Source of the DNA: Actinocorallia sp039871655
GTDB taxonomy: Bacteria; Actinomycetota; Actinomycetes; Streptosporangiales; Streptosporangiaceae
Length of the DNA stretch: 64,000 bases
NCBI RefSeq assembly: GCF_039871655.1
Contig: NZ_JBDPLZ010000002.1
Location: forward strand, 558,001-622,000
Direction: 5' to 3'
Shown: positions 19,877 to 28,967 of the stretch, piece after piece
How positions within the stretch are numbered: position 1 is the first letter of the stretch
How the letters are laid out: every line of letters starts with the position of its first letter
Program-made: the position numbers and the translations under genes
Notes under the pieces: generated by a model
What the model was told of the DNA's origin: nothing
Database searches by the model: none
The model's input: only the letters and a program-made list of their open reading frames with translations

Positions 19877-20593
19877 GTGAGTGCCACGATGGTGACGGAG
19901 ATGGATGGGCCGCAGACCCGGGACGGACGCGAGGAAGAGGGGGCGGAGCGCCGGGAGGACGGGAAGAGGAGACGGCGTCTGCCGCGTCCGCTGGTGTGGA
20001 CGGGGCGGTTTCTGTTCGTGGTGATCGCGGTGGTCGTGCTCACCCCGCTGGTCGTGGGGTGGCGGGTCTGGTACGAGGCCAGGCAGGACCACCGGCCGCA
20101 CTCGGACGCGATCATCGTGCTGGGGGCGGCGCAGTACGACGGGCGGCCCTCGCCCTACTTCGAGTACCGGCTGCGGCACGCCTTCGAGCTCTACCGGGAG
20201 GGCGCCGCGCCGAAGATCGTCACCGTGGGCGGGAAGCAGGAGGGGGACCGGGTCACCGAAGCCGCCGCGGGACGGAAATTCCTCGTCGAGCTGGGCGCGC
20301 GGGCCGAGGACATCGTGGCGGTGGAGACCGGGCGGGACACTCTGCAGAGCATGATCGCCGTCGGCGGGGTCTACCGGGAGCGGGGCTGGCGGAGCGGCAT
20401 CGTCGTCACCGACCCGTGGCACAGCCTGCGGTCGAACAAGATGGCGCAGGACAACGGGATCGACGCCGTCTCCTCGCCCACCCGCAGCGGGCCCAGCGTG
20501 CAGACGAGGGACACCCAGTTCCAGTCGATCGTCAGGGAGACGGGCGGGTATCTCTACTACGTGTTGCTCGGCCGTAGCCGACACACGATGTGA
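19877..20593 (+). CDS. YdcF/ElyC-like DUF218 membrane protein
   Basis: The protein has a charged cytoplasmic N-terminus (about 40 residues), one membrane segment (about 43-62, WTGRFLFVVIAVVVLTPLVVG) and an external DUF218 domain. That domain has the family words DAIIVLGAAQYDGRPSPYFEYRL, IVTVGGKQ, ETGRDTL and VVTDPWHSLRS. Family members (SanA, ElyC, YdcF) act at the envelope, some in lipid-carrier or barrier homeostasis, with no agreed enzymatic activity. GTG 19877 gives 238 residues; ATG 19889 is an equally good start. It lies 40 bases before dgt, which seems to have its own promoter. Confidence 0.8.
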   Translation: MSATMVTEMDGPQTRDGREEEGAERREDGKRRRRLPRPLVWTGRFLFVVIAVVVLTPLVVGWRVWYEARQDHRPHSDAIIVLGAAQYDGRPSPYFEYRLRHAFELYREGAAPKIVTVGGKQEGDRVTEAAAGRKFLVELGARAEDIVAVETGRDTLQSMIAVGGVYRERGWRSGIVVTDPWHSLRSNKMAQDNGIDAVSSPTRSGPSVQTRDTQFQSIVRETGGYLYYVLLGRSRHTM

Positions 20594-20621
20594 AAGTCAC
20601 ACGAGTGTCACTTGGGAGTCC

Positions 20622-20627
20622 TATCCT
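20622..20627 (+). promoter_or_regulatory. -10 element for a leaderless dgt transcript
   Basis: TATCCT fits TANNNT and ends six bases before the dgt ATG, the spacing expected if transcription starts at the A of the start codon. No ribosome-binding site competes, although GGAG at 20630-20633 directly abuts the ATG. Confidence 0.5.
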
Positions 20628-20633
20628 CTGGAG

Positions 20634-21845
20634 ATGAACGGCTACTCCTCACAGGACATCGAACGCTGGGCGGACGAACCGCCCAAGCGCCGTGACCGGA
20701 CGGCCTTCGAGCGGGACCGAGCCCGGGTGCTGCACAGCGCGGCCCTGCGCAGGCTCTCGTCCAAGACGCAGGTCGGCGACCCCGGCCAGAACGACTTCCA
20801 GCGCACCCGGCTGACCCACTCCCTGGAGTGCGGCCAGGTCGGCCGGGAGCTCGGCAAGTCCCTGGGCTGCGATCCGGACCTGGTGGAGACCGCCTGCCTG
20901 GCGCACGACCTGGGGCACCCGCCGTTCGGCCACAACGGCGAGAAGGCGCTGGACCTCTTCGCCGCCGAGTGCGGCGGGTTCGAGGGCAACGCCCAGAGCC
21001 TGCGGCTGCTCACCCGCTTGGAGCACAAGTCGTTCGCCTCCGACGGCCGCAGCGTCGGGCTGAACCTCACCCGGGCCGCGCTCGACGCGACCATGAAGTA
21101 CCCCTGGCGCAAGCGGGAGAACCCGGCCAAATACGGCGTCTACGACGATGATCTCGAAGTGGCGCTGTGGATCAGGCGGGACGCCCCGGTGGGCCGCGCC
21201 TGCTTCGAGGCCCAGGTCATGGACTGGTCCGACGACGTGGCCTACTCCGTCCACGACCTGGAGGACGCCCTGGTCACCGGCACGGTCGATCTCGGCATGC
21301 TGGCCGACCCGATGCTGCGCCGCGACGTGTGCGAGGTGGCCGCCAAGATGTACGGGCCCGCCGACGTGGCCGAGCTGGAGGAGCGCTTCGGGGTCCTGCT
21401 GGCCCAGCCGTTCTGGCCCCGGATGATCGACAACACCGCCAGCAGCTACGCGGCGCTGAAGAACCTCACCAGCTGGCTGATCGGCAGGTTCTGCCTGGGC
21501 GCCGAGGAGGCCACCCGCGAGGCCTACGGGCCGGGGCCGCTGACCCGGTACGCGGCCGACCTGATCGTCCCCGTCCCGGTGCGCCAGGAGGTGGCGCTGC
21601 TCAAGGCGATCACCGCGCACTACGTGTGGGTCAGCTACGAGCACAGCCGGGCCCGCCAGCGCGAGGTGATCGCCGAGCTGGCCGGGGCGATCGCGGCGGG
21701 CGCGCCCGAGACCCTCGACCCGATGTTCCGCTGGGCCTACGCCGACGCCGCCGACGCCCCGGCCCGCCTGCGGGTGGTGGTCGACCAGGTCGCCTCGCTC
21801 ACCGACATCAGCGCCCTGGCCTGGCACTCCCGTCTCACGCGTTGA
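20634..21845 (+). CDS. dgt: Deoxyguanosinetriphosphate triphosphohydrolase-like protein
   Basis: dGTPases hydrolyse dNTPs to nucleosides and triphosphate and so trim the DNA precursor pool. The 403-residue protein has the HD-domain metal ligands in order: RLTHSLE, the HDLGHPPFGHNGE signature at about residues 98-110, and the Asp in VMDWSDDVAYSVHDLEDA. The N-terminus has the conserved RRLSSKTQV segment. In many actinobacteria dgt lies close to dnaG; here dnaG is 8.8 kb downstream, with urease and other genes between. Substrate preference among dNTPs cannot be read from sequence. Confidence 0.93.
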   Translation: MNGYSSQDIERWADEPPKRRDRTAFERDRARVLHSAALRRLSSKTQVGDPGQNDFQRTRLTHSLECGQVGRELGKSLGCDPDLVETACLAHDLGHPPFGHNGEKALDLFAAECGGFEGNAQSLRLLTRLEHKSFASDGRSVGLNLTRAALDATMKYPWRKRENPAKYGVYDDDLEVALWIRRDAPVGRACFEAQVMDWSDDVAYSVHDLEDALVTGTVDLGMLADPMLRRDVCEVAAKMYGPADVAELEERFGVLLAQPFWPRMIDNTASSYAALKNLTSWLIGRFCLGAEEATREAYGPGPLTRYAADLIVPVPVRQEVALLKAITAHYVWVSYEHSRARQREVIAELAGAIAAGAPETLDPMFRWAYADAADAPARLRVVVDQVASLTDISALAWHSRLTR

Positions 21846-21937
21846 CAGGCCGGTTCCTCCCGGGGCGATTGGACACCGCCGGTAAGGGGTCATAAGAAGG
21901 AGAAGGAAGGCGCGCACGGACGGACGGGGAGGTCCTC

Positions 21938-23173
21938 ATGGCCGCGCTCGAATCCCATGTGATCATCGGCGCCGGGCCGGCCGGCGCGAAGGCCGCGGAG
22001 ACCCTTCGGGAGGAGGGGTTCACCGGCGGCGTCCTGCTGGTCGGCAAGGAGCCCGAACGCCCCTACGAGCGGCCGCCGCTGAGCAAGAAGGTGCTGCTCG
22101 GGCAGGCTGATCCGGAGTCGGTCTACCTCCACGAGGAGTCCTGGTACCGGGACCGTGACATCACCCTGCTGACCGACACCGCCGCCACGGCGCTGGACCG
22201 CGAGGCCCGCAAGGTGAGCCTGGCGGACGGCAGCGAGCTGCGGTACGACCGGCTGCTGCTGGCCACGGGGTCCTCGCCCCGGCGGCTGCGGGTGCCCGGC
22301 ACGGCCCTGGACGGCGTGCGCACCCTGCGGACCCTCGCCGACGCCCGGGCCCTGCACGGCCTGCTGCGCGGCGGGGACCGGAGGGTGGTCGTGGTGGGGG
22401 CCGGCTGGATCGGCCTGGAGGTCGCCGCCGCGGCCCGCCAGTACGGCAACCGCGTCACCCTCGTGGAGGCCGAGGCGACCCCGCTGTACTGCCCGCTCGG
22501 CCCGGAGGCGGGAAAGATCTTCGCCGACCTGCACCGGAGCAAGGGCGTGGAGTGCGTCTTCGAGGACGGCCTGTTCGCGATCCGGGGCGAGGGCTCGGTC
22601 GACCACGTCCTGACCTCGCGCGGCGTGGAACTGCCCGCCGACCTGGTGGTCCTCGCCGTCGGGGTCGTCCCGGAGGACGGGCTGGCCCGCGCCGCCGGGC
22701 TCAGGACCGACAACGGGGTGGTCGTCGACTCGGCCCTGCGCACCGAGGACCCGCGGATCTTCGCCGCGGGGGACGTCGCCTGCTTCTACCACCCGCTGTA
22801 CCGCCGCCATCTGCGCGTCGAGCACTGGGCCAACGCCCTGGGCAGCGGGTCGGCCGCCGCCCGCTCGATGCTCGGCCGCAACGTCTCCTACGACCGGATC
22901 CCCTACTACTTCACCGACCAGTACGAGCTCAGCATGGAGTTCTCCGGCCACGCCGACCCCGGCTCCTACGACCGCGTCGTGGTCCGGGGCGACGTCTCGT
23001 CCGGCGCCTACCTGGTCTTCTGGCTGTCGGGCGACCATCTCGTGGCCGCGATGAGCGTCAACACCTGGGAGGTCACCGACATCCTCCAGTTCCTCATCCG
23101 CTCCGGCACCCCGGTCGACCCGGACGCCCTGTCGGAGCCGCGCCGCCCGCTGGCCGGGCTCATCGCGGGCTGA
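21938..23173 (+). CDS. FAD-dependent ferredoxin-reductase-like oxidoreductase
   Basis: The 411-residue protein is a pyridine-nucleotide-disulphide-type reductase of the ferredoxin/rubredoxin reductase group. FAD binding is by HVIIGAGPAGAKAAETLR near the N-terminus and the late IFAAGDVACF. NAD(P)H binding is by VVVVGAGWIGLEVAAA at about residue 150. The redox-active Cys pair of thioredoxin reductases is absent. The C-terminal domain has the usual RVEHWANAL and a Reductase_C-like end. It probably passes electrons to a ferredoxin for an oxygenase or P450, but no such partner is adjacent. GGAGG precedes the ATG. Confidence 0.88.
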   Translation: MAALESHVIIGAGPAGAKAAETLREEGFTGGVLLVGKEPERPYERPPLSKKVLLGQADPESVYLHEESWYRDRDITLLTDTAATALDREARKVSLADGSELRYDRLLLATGSSPRRLRVPGTALDGVRTLRTLADARALHGLLRGGDRRVVVVGAGWIGLEVAAAARQYGNRVTLVEAEATPLYCPLGPEAGKIFADLHRSKGVECVFEDGLFAIRGEGSVDHVLTSRGVELPADLVVLAVGVVPEDGLARAAGLRTDNGVVVDSALRTEDPRIFAAGDVACFYHPLYRRHLRVEHWANALGSGSAAARSMLGRNVSYDRIPYYFTDQYELSMEFSGHADPGSYDRVVVRGDVSSGAYLVFWLSGDHLVAAMSVNTWEVTDILQFLIRSGTPVDPDALSEPRRPLAGLIAG

Positions 23174-23275
23174 CCGGGAGGCGTCAGGGGGCGGGGACGG
23201 AGGTCTCCCAGGTGCTGGTGAAGGCATGGAGGGTGATGTAGAGGTTGGGAGCCTCGTGCGGAGGCCGGGCGGATC

Positions 23276-23971
23276 TCAGGTGATGAGGGTGTCCGCGGTG
23301 GTGAGGAGGCGCCGGAGGGCGGCGGAGTCGGGGGCGTGGGCGTTGGCGAAGGTGCCGCCGGAGGCCAGGGGGAGGAGGGCCAGGCCCGGTTCGGTGTGGG
23401 TGACGGACGGGCCCGTGCGGACGAGGGAGCCGACGGCCTTGGCGGAGCCCAGGACGGCGCGGCTTCGGGAGGTGGGGTCGGCGCGGAGTTCGTGGCGCAG
23501 GACGGGGTGGCCCGCGCGGGCGATGTCGATGCGGCTGGTGTGCAGGCCGGGTTCCTCGCCATGGCGGCCCAGGACCAGCTCTTCCAGCCAGCGCAGGGTG
23601 CCGGACGGGCCTAGGGTCACGCGGGTGAGGGCGCGGTGGCGGCAGCCTCGGACGGCGACGGTCGGTTCGGGGGCGAAGTCCAGGTGGCCGTCGACCTCGG
23701 CGGTGATGGTGTAGGTGGACTCGCCGTCGCCGGGCATCGCGAGGGCCGTCGCCACGGAGCGGATCGTCAGAGAGGCGCCCTCGGCGACCCGGATGTCCAG
23801 GTGGAGGCGGTCACCGCCCAGGGGGCCGGCGGCCGCTCCCACCAGGTAGACGCCGTCGGGGGTCTCGCGGAGGGCGATGGGGCCGTCGGAGCGCAGGCGG
23901 GTGAGGCGGGTGCGGCCGTGCGGGCCGGGCTCGGCCGTGACGGCGGCGTGGGCTGTGTAGCCGCGTCCCAT
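23276..23971 (-). CDS. ureD: Urease accessory protein UreD
   Basis: UreD (UreH) binds the urease apoenzyme and, with UreF and UreG, directs nickel delivery. The 231-residue protein has the family pattern: LRSDGPIALRETPDGVYLVGAAAGPLGGD (key words PLGGD), FAPEPTVAVRGC and a GTLRWLEELVLGRHGE segment. It is the last gene of ureABCFGD, 61 bases after ureG. Sequence is shorter than proteobacterial UreD, as is common in actinobacteria. No terminator is obvious between it and the convergent oxidoreductase. Confidence 0.9.
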   Translation of the reverse strand: MGRGYTAHAAVTAEPGPHGRTRLTRLRSDGPIALRETPDGVYLVGAAAGPLGGDRLHLDIRVAEGASLTIRSVATALAMPGDGESTYTITAEVDGHLDFAPEPTVAVRGCRHRALTRVTLGPSGTLRWLEELVLGRHGEEPGLHTSRIDIARAGHPVLRHELRADPTSRSRAVLGSAKAVGSLVRTGPSVTHTEPGLALLPLASGGTFANAHAPDSAALRRLLTTADTLIT

Positions 23972-24032
23972 TCGGCGGTCTCCTCGGGCGGGAAGCGCGT
24001 GCGGCGCCGTGGCCGGTGCCGCACGCGGCGGG

Positions 24033-24692
24033 TCAGTGGTGCAGGAACTCGTGGACGGAGGCGCGGACCCAGTCGGCGATCTTCGGCACGTCCGGTTCCT
24101 CGCGGATAGAGCTGAAGATCACCGGGCGGCCCTCGCGGACCTTCGCCGAGTCGCGTTCCATGACGCCCAGGTCCGCGCCGACGAGCGGGGCCAGGTCGGT
24201 CTTGTTGATGACCAGCAGATCGCTGGTGGTGACGCCGGGGCCGCCCTTGCGCGGCACCTTGTCGCCGCCGGAGACGTCCAGCACGAAGATCTGGAGGTCG
24301 ACCAGGCCCTGGCTGAACGTCGCGGTGAGGTTGTCGCCGCCGCTCTCCACGATGACCAGCTCCAGGTTCCCGTGCCGCTCCTCCAGGTCCTCCACGGCGT
24401 CGAGGTTGGCCGAGATGTCGTCGCGGATCGCGGTGTGCGGGCAGCAGCCGGTGCGCACCGCCATGATCCGCTCGTCGTCGAGCACCGCGTTGCGGCGCAG
24501 GAAGTCGGCGTCCTCGGTGGTGTAGATGTCGTTGGTGACGACGGCGAGGTCCAGTTCGTCCTTCAGCACCTTGCACAGGGCGGCCGTCAGCGCGGTCTTG
24601 CCGCTGCCGACAGGTCCGCCGATGCCCAGCCGCATCGGCCGCCCGTGCTTCGGCGCGGCGTGGTGCCGGTCCGGGCCGTGGTATGCGCCCAT
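24033..24692 (-). CDS. ureG: Urease accessory GTPase UreG
   Basis: UreG is the SIMIBI GTPase that carries nickel to the urease maturation complex. The 219-residue protein has the P-loop GIGGPVGSGKTAL, the metal-binding CPH motif in TGCCPHTAIRDD, the Switch region VVTNDIYTTEDADFL, and NKTDLAP for guanine recognition. The N-terminus MGAYHGPDRHHA has only a short His stretch. The ATG at 24692 follows AGGGAG. It sits between ureF and ureD in the minus-strand operon. Confidence 0.95.
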   Translation of the reverse strand: MGAYHGPDRHHAAPKHGRPMRLGIGGPVGSGKTALTAALCKVLKDELDLAVVTNDIYTTEDADFLRRNAVLDDERIMAVRTGCCPHTAIRDDISANLDAVEDLEERHGNLELVIVESGGDNLTATFSQGLVDLQIFVLDVSGGDKVPRKGGPGVTTSDLLVINKTDLAPLVGADLGVMERDSAKVREGRPVIFSSIREEPDVPKIADWVRASVHEFLHH

Positions 24693-24715
24693 CGTCCTGA
24701 TCTCCCTCTTTCGTG

Positions 24716-25399
24716 TTAAGACTCGAACAGCCGCAGGTCGGCCCGCAGATGCTCCTCCGCCCACAGGTCCAGCACGGGCGCCGAGACCGCGGGCAGTTCC
24801 GCCCAGTCCTTCTCCGCGTGCGCGGCCGCCTCCCGCGCGACCTCGTCCACGTCCCCCGCCAGCTCCGCCAGGGCCCGCTGCACGGCCATCGGGTCAAGGC
24901 CGAGCAGCCGCACCGCCGCCGACGCCGGGCCGGTCACCGCGCCGTAGGCCGCGACGGACGCCGCGTCGAGCGGCGCGCACCCGATCACGTGCGCGGCGGC
25001 GCCGAGCACCAGCGGGTGGTGAGGGGCGCGTGGTGCTCCGGGCGGGACGGACACCCGCAGCCCGTCCAGCACCGGGTGCGGCCAGGTCGCGCGCGCCGCC
25101 CGCAGCAGGGACTTGCCCTGCGCGCGGGAGGCCGTGCGCTGCGCGGGTGACGGGGTGCGCGCGTCGGCCTCGGCGTCCAGGCCGGGCCAATCCGCGCCGC
25201 TGGGGGCGTGCGCGCAGGCGGCGGCGGCCAGCGCGGCCGCCACGAGCCCCGCGGTGTGCAGCCTGCCGTGCAGGAAGTCCGCCAGATCCGTGACCGATGC
25301 CACGGCCCCCGCGGTGACGGCGGGCTCCAGGCCGCCCGAGTGGGCGTGGCCTCCGGCGGGCAGCCGGGAGTCCGCCAGCATCAGCAGGTGCGCGCGCAT
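24716..25399 (-). CDS. ureF: Urease accessory protein UreF
   Basis: UreF bridges UreG and UreD on the urease apoenzyme and gates GTP hydrolysis. The 227-residue protein is mostly helical and opens MRAHLLMLADSRLPAGGHAHSGGLE, the standard UreF start (SRLPAGGHAHSGG). Its ATG overlaps the ureC TGA by one base (TGATG), so translation is coupled. The protein is Ala-rich, which makes similarity outside the N-terminus modest. Confidence 0.9.
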   Translation of the reverse strand: MRAHLLMLADSRLPAGGHAHSGGLEPAVTAGAVASVTDLADFLHGRLHTAGLVAAALAAAACAHAPSGADWPGLDAEADARTPSPAQRTASRAQGKSLLRAARATWPHPVLDGLRVSVPPGAPRAPHHPLVLGAAAHVIGCAPLDAASVAAYGAVTGPASAAVRLLGLDPMAVQRALAELAGDVDEVAREAAAHAEKDWAELPAVSAPVLDLWAEEHLRADLRLFES

Positions 25400-27108
25400 C
25401 AGAACAGGAAGTAGCGCTGGGCCATCGGCAGCGAGGCGACCGGCGCGGGCTCGATCTCCTCGCCGTCGATCTTCACCGTGAACGTGTCGGGATCGACCTC
25501 GATGCGGGGCAGCGCGTCGTTCAGCGGGAGGTCCGCCTTGCCCAGCCCGCGGGTGTTCTTCACCGGGACGAGGGAGCGCCGGACGTCGATCTTCGAGGCG
25601 AGGCCGTCCTCGATCGCGGCCTCGGACGTGAAGTGCACCGAGGTGGCCGCCGCGACGGCCGGGGCCGCGCCGAACATCGGCCGGGGCAGGACCGGCTGCG
25701 GCGTGGGGATCGAGGCGTTGGCGTCGCCCATCTGCGCCCAGGCGATCATCCCGCCCTTGAGCACGACGGAGGGGCGGACCCCGAAGAAGCCTGGGTCCCA
25801 CAGCACCAGGTCGGCGAGCTTGCCGGTCTCGACCGAGCCGACCTCGCCGTCCAGGCCGTGCGCGATCGCCGGGTTGATCGTGTACTTGGCGACGTAGCGG
25901 CGGGCCCGCAGGTTGTCGGCGGGGCCCTCCAGCGCGCCGCGGCGGGCCTTCATGGCGTGGGCGGTCTGCCAGGTGCGGATGACGGTCTCGCCGATGCGGC
26001 CCATCGCCTGGGAGTCCGAGCCGATGATCGAGATCGCGCCCAGGTCGTGCAGGACGTCCTCGGCCGCCATCGTCGTCGGCCGGATCCGGGACTCGGCGAA
26101 CGCCAGGTCCTCGGGCACCGACGCGCTGAGGTGGTGGCAGACCATCAGCATGTCGAGGTGCTCGTCGAGGGTGTTGACGGTGTGCGGCCTGGTCGGGTTG
26201 GTCGACGACGGCAGCACGTTCGGGTGCGCGGCCACGGTGATGATGTCCGGGGCGTGCCCGCCGCCCGCGCCCTCGGTGTGGTAGGCGTGGATGGACCGGC
26301 CGGCGATCGCGCCGAGCGTCGACTCGACGTATCCGGCCTCGTTGAGGGTGTCGGAGTGCAGCGCCGCCTGGACGCCCGAGGCGTCGCAGACCCGCAGGCA
26401 GGCGTCGATCGCCGCGGGCGTGGTGCCCCAGTCCTCGTGCAGCTTGAAGCCCGACGCCCCGGCTCTGAGCTGCTCCCACAGGGCGGCCTCGGAGACGGTG
26501 TTGCCCTTGCCGAGCAGCGCCACGTTCACCGGCCAGGAGTCCATCGCCTCCAGCATCCGGTGCAGGTACCAGGCGCCGGTGACGGTGGTGGCCTTGGTGC
26601 CCTCGGCCGGGCCGGTGCCGCCGCCGATGAGGGTGGTGACGCCCGCGCCGAGCGCCTCCTCGATGAGCTGCGGGCAGATGAAGTGCACGTGGGAGTCCAC
26701 CGCGCCCGCGGTGAGGATCTTGCCGTTGCCGGCCAGGATCTCGGTGGACGGGCCGATCACCAGATCCGGGTGGACGCCGTCCATGATGTCGGGGTTGCCG
26801 GCCTTGCCGATGGCCGTGATCCGGCCGTCCCGCACCCCGACGTCGGCCTTGACGACGCCCCAGTGGTCCAGGATCACCACACCGGTGATCACCAGGTCGG
26901 GGGCGCCCTCGGCGCGGGTGGCGCGGGCCTGTCCCATCGACTCGCGGATGACCTTGCCGCCGCCGAACACCGCCTCGTCCCCGGCCCCGGCGCCGCGCGC
27001 CAGGTCCTCGGTCACCTCGATGAACAGGTCGGTGTCGGCCAGCCGGATCCGGTCTCCGACGGTCGGGCCGTACAGCGCGGCGTAGCGCGCGCGTGAGATC
27101 TCAGCCAT
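25399..27108 (-). CDS. ureC: Urease alpha subunit
   Basis: This catalytic subunit hydrolyses urea to ammonia and carbamate. The 569-residue protein has all nickel ligands in context: DSHVHFICP (HxH pair), the carbamylated Lys in GASGFKLHEDWG, ALHSDTLNEAG, and HTEGAGGGHAPD. The flap region is MVCHHLSASVPEDLAFA with its Cys and His. The ATG at 27108 follows GGAGG and overlaps ureB by eight bases. Actinobacterial ureases usually serve nitrogen scavenging; no nickel transporter is adjacent. Confidence 0.97.
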   Translation of the reverse strand: MAEISRARYAALYGPTVGDRIRLADTDLFIEVTEDLARGAGAGDEAVFGGGKVIRESMGQARATRAEGAPDLVITGVVILDHWGVVKADVGVRDGRITAIGKAGNPDIMDGVHPDLVIGPSTEILAGNGKILTAGAVDSHVHFICPQLIEEALGAGVTTLIGGGTGPAEGTKATTVTGAWYLHRMLEAMDSWPVNVALLGKGNTVSEAALWEQLRAGASGFKLHEDWGTTPAAIDACLRVCDASGVQAALHSDTLNEAGYVESTLGAIAGRSIHAYHTEGAGGGHAPDIITVAAHPNVLPSSTNPTRPHTVNTLDEHLDMLMVCHHLSASVPEDLAFAESRIRPTTMAAEDVLHDLGAISIIGSDSQAMGRIGETVIRTWQTAHAMKARRGALEGPADNLRARRYVAKYTINPAIAHGLDGEVGSVETGKLADLVLWDPGFFGVRPSVVLKGGMIAWAQMGDANASIPTPQPVLPRPMFGAAPAVAAATSVHFTSEAAIEDGLASKIDVRRSLVPVKNTRGLGKADLPLNDALPRIEVDPDTFTVKIDGEEIEPAPVASLPMAQRYFLF

Positions 27109-27442
27109 CAAGGCCTCCTTCAAGGCGCAGCCCCGGGACGACCCGGGCCCCGGCCAGCGGCACCAGGTCGACGTCGCGGGCCATGCCGGGCTCGAACCGC
27201 ACGGCCGTCCCCGCCGGAACGTCCAGCCGGTACCCCCGCGCGGCCTCCCGGTCGAAGCTCAGAGCCGGGTTGGCCTGGGCGAAGTGATAGTGCGAGCCGA
27301 CCTGCACGGGCCGGTCCCCGGTGTTCTCCACGGTCAGCGTCAGCCGCTCACGCCCCGGGTTGAGCTCCACCGGCTCCGGGCCGACGATGATCTGCCCCGG
27401 TGTGAACCCGCCCCCGGCGCTCTCCACGGAACCCCCGCTCAC
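27101..27442 (-). CDS. ureB: Urease beta subunit
   Basis: This structural subunit supports the alpha-gamma catalytic trimer. The 113-residue protein has the family core PGQIIVGPEPVELNPGRE and VGSHYHFAQANPALSFDRE, followed by GYRLDVPAGTAVRFEPG. It is a separate gene, as in most actinobacteria, rather than fused to gamma. It overlaps ureA by four bases (ATGA) and ureC by eight, so the three structural subunits are translationally coupled. Confidence 0.96.
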   Translation of the reverse strand: MSGGSVESAGGGFTPGQIIVGPEPVELNPGRERLTLTVENTGDRPVQVGSHYHFAQANPALSFDREAARGYRLDVPAGTAVRFEPGMARDVDLVPLAGARVVPGLRLEGGLDG

Positions 27443-27741
27443 GGGATCGGCCTGTGGACGGTGACGAGCTTGGTGCCGTCCGGGAAGGTCGCCTCGATCT
27501 GCACCGAGTCGAGCAGCTCCGCAATGCCCTCCATGACGTCCTCGCGCGCCAGCACGGTCCGGCCGGACTCCATGAGCTCGGCGACGGTCCGCCCGTCCCG
27601 CGCCCCTTCCAGAACATGGACCGCGATGATCGCGGTCGCTTCGGGATGGTTCAGCAGCAGCCCCCGCGCCCGGCGCTCGCGCGCCACCTGCGCGGCCACG
27701 TGGATGAGCAGCCGTTCCTGCTCGTGAGGAGAGATCAGCAC
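27439..27741 (-). CDS. ureA: Urease gamma subunit
   Basis: The 100-residue protein is a full-length gamma subunit: it opens with LISPHEQERLLIHVAAQVA and has NHPEATAIIAVHVLEGARDG and FPDGTKLVTVHRPIP. It starts at GTG 27741, leads the ureABCFGD operon and has no strong ribosome-binding site. The 60 bases before it are AT-rich for this genome (27742-27803) and probably carry the operon promoter; I did not identify a nitrogen-regulator site. Confidence 0.96.
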   Translation of the reverse strand: MLISPHEQERLLIHVAAQVARERRARGLLLNHPEATAIIAVHVLEGARDGRTVAELMESGRTVLAREDVMEGIAELLDSVQIEATFPDGTKLVTVHRPIP

Positions 27742-27803
27742 GCCGTGACGTTAACCCAGCTCAACGCGGTTTTATTCATTTGAATTGCCGAATTAACGAC
27801 TAT

Positions 27804-28967
27804 TTAACGGGTTCTGTCGGAGGCCGCGGCGGAGAGTTCGGCGGAAAGGGAGGCGGCCAGGTTCAGGCCGGGGCGGACCAGGGACTCCAGGGCGCGGGCG
27901 CCGGCGGAGGGTGGGGCCAGGCGGAGGGCGGTGTCGCGCAGGCGGGTGAGCGGCGGGCGGTGCCAGTGGGCGGCCCGGCCGATCCTGCGGGAGTTGAGCT
28001 GGACCCCGCGGACGCGGGAGTGCCGGGCCGCCCGGTAGCGGTCGGCGGCGCCGTCCGGGCCCGGACGCAGCGCTTCGGGCAGGGCGGCGGCGTCCTCGAT
28101 GGCCATCGCGGCGCCCTGGCCCTGGTTCGGGGTCATCGCGTGGGCCGCGTCGCCGAGCAGGAGGATCCGGCCGCGCCCCCAGACGGGGCGGTCGAGCTCG
28201 AGCAGGTCGTGGTGCAGCGGCGGGACGCCGGGCAGGGCGGACAGCAGCGCGCCGGGGACGCCCTCGAAGCCGGCGAACGCCTCGCCGAAGCCGTCGGGCC
28301 AGGAGAGGGCGGGGGAGCGGGGCGGGGCGGCCAGCACGAGGAAGTAGTAGGCGCGCCCGCCGTTCAGGGGGACGACGCCGACGCGCGCCCGGCCTCCCCA
28401 CGCCTCGACCGCCGCGTCTCCGCAGTCGAAGTCGATGATGCCGCGCCAGCACGTCGTGCCGCTGTAGCGCAGAGGTCTCGGGCCGTAGAGCGCTTCGCGG
28501 GCCGCCGAGCGCAGCCCGTCCGCGCCGACGACCAGGTCGAACCGCTCCGCGCCTCGTCCCCAGTCCGCCGTGACGCCGCCCGGTGTCTCCTCCACGTTCC
28601 GCACCGGGTGGCCGAAGACGGTCACGACGTCCGAGGGGAGCGCTTCGGCCAGGGCTTCGTGCAGGTCGGTCCGGGCGAAGGCGAGGGTCGGGCCGAACCG
28701 CTCCTCGAGCGCGGCCGTGTCCAGGGAGGTCAGGAGGGCGCCCGCGGCGGTGCGCACCTCGTTGCGGGGAAGACGCCGTCCGAGCCCGTCCAGGCCGACG
28801 CCGAGAACGCTCAGGACCCGGAGCGCGTTGGGCGCCAGCACGATCCCCGCGCCCGCCGCCTCGAACCCCGCAGAGCGCTCCACGAGCGTGACCGAGTGCC
28901 CCGCCCGTCCCAGCGCGATCGCGGCGGTCAGCCCGCCGATCCCCGCACCCGCGATCAGCACCTTCAT
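27804..28967 (-). CDS. FAD-dependent monooxygenase
   Basis: The 387-residue protein belongs to the group A flavin monooxygenases (PHBH type): Rossmann GxGxxG in VLIAGAGIGGLTAAIALG, the DG motif in LVVGADGLRSAAR and the GD motif GDAAHAMTPNQGQGAAMAIEDA. Such enzymes hydroxylate aromatic rings or inactivate drugs, as TetX and Rox do; the substrate here is not evident. Its ATG overlaps the TGA of the upstream TetR gene (ATGA), so the regulator and enzyme form one operon. Its 3' end approaches the AT-rich ureA promoter. Confidence 0.87.
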   Translation of the reverse strand: MKVLIAGAGIGGLTAAIALGRAGHSVTLVERSAGFEAAGAGIVLAPNALRVLSVLGVGLDGLGRRLPRNEVRTAAGALLTSLDTAALEERFGPTLAFARTDLHEALAEALPSDVVTVFGHPVRNVEETPGGVTADWGRGAERFDLVVGADGLRSAAREALYGPRPLRYSGTTCWRGIIDFDCGDAAVEAWGGRARVGVVPLNGGRAYYFLVLAAPPRSPALSWPDGFGEAFAGFEGVPGALLSALPGVPPLHHDLLELDRPVWGRGRILLLGDAAHAMTPNQGQGAAMAIEDAAALPEALRPGPDGAADRYRAARHSRVRGVQLNSRRIGRAAHWHRPPLTRLRDTALRLAPPSAGARALESLVRPGLNLAASLSAELSAAASDRTR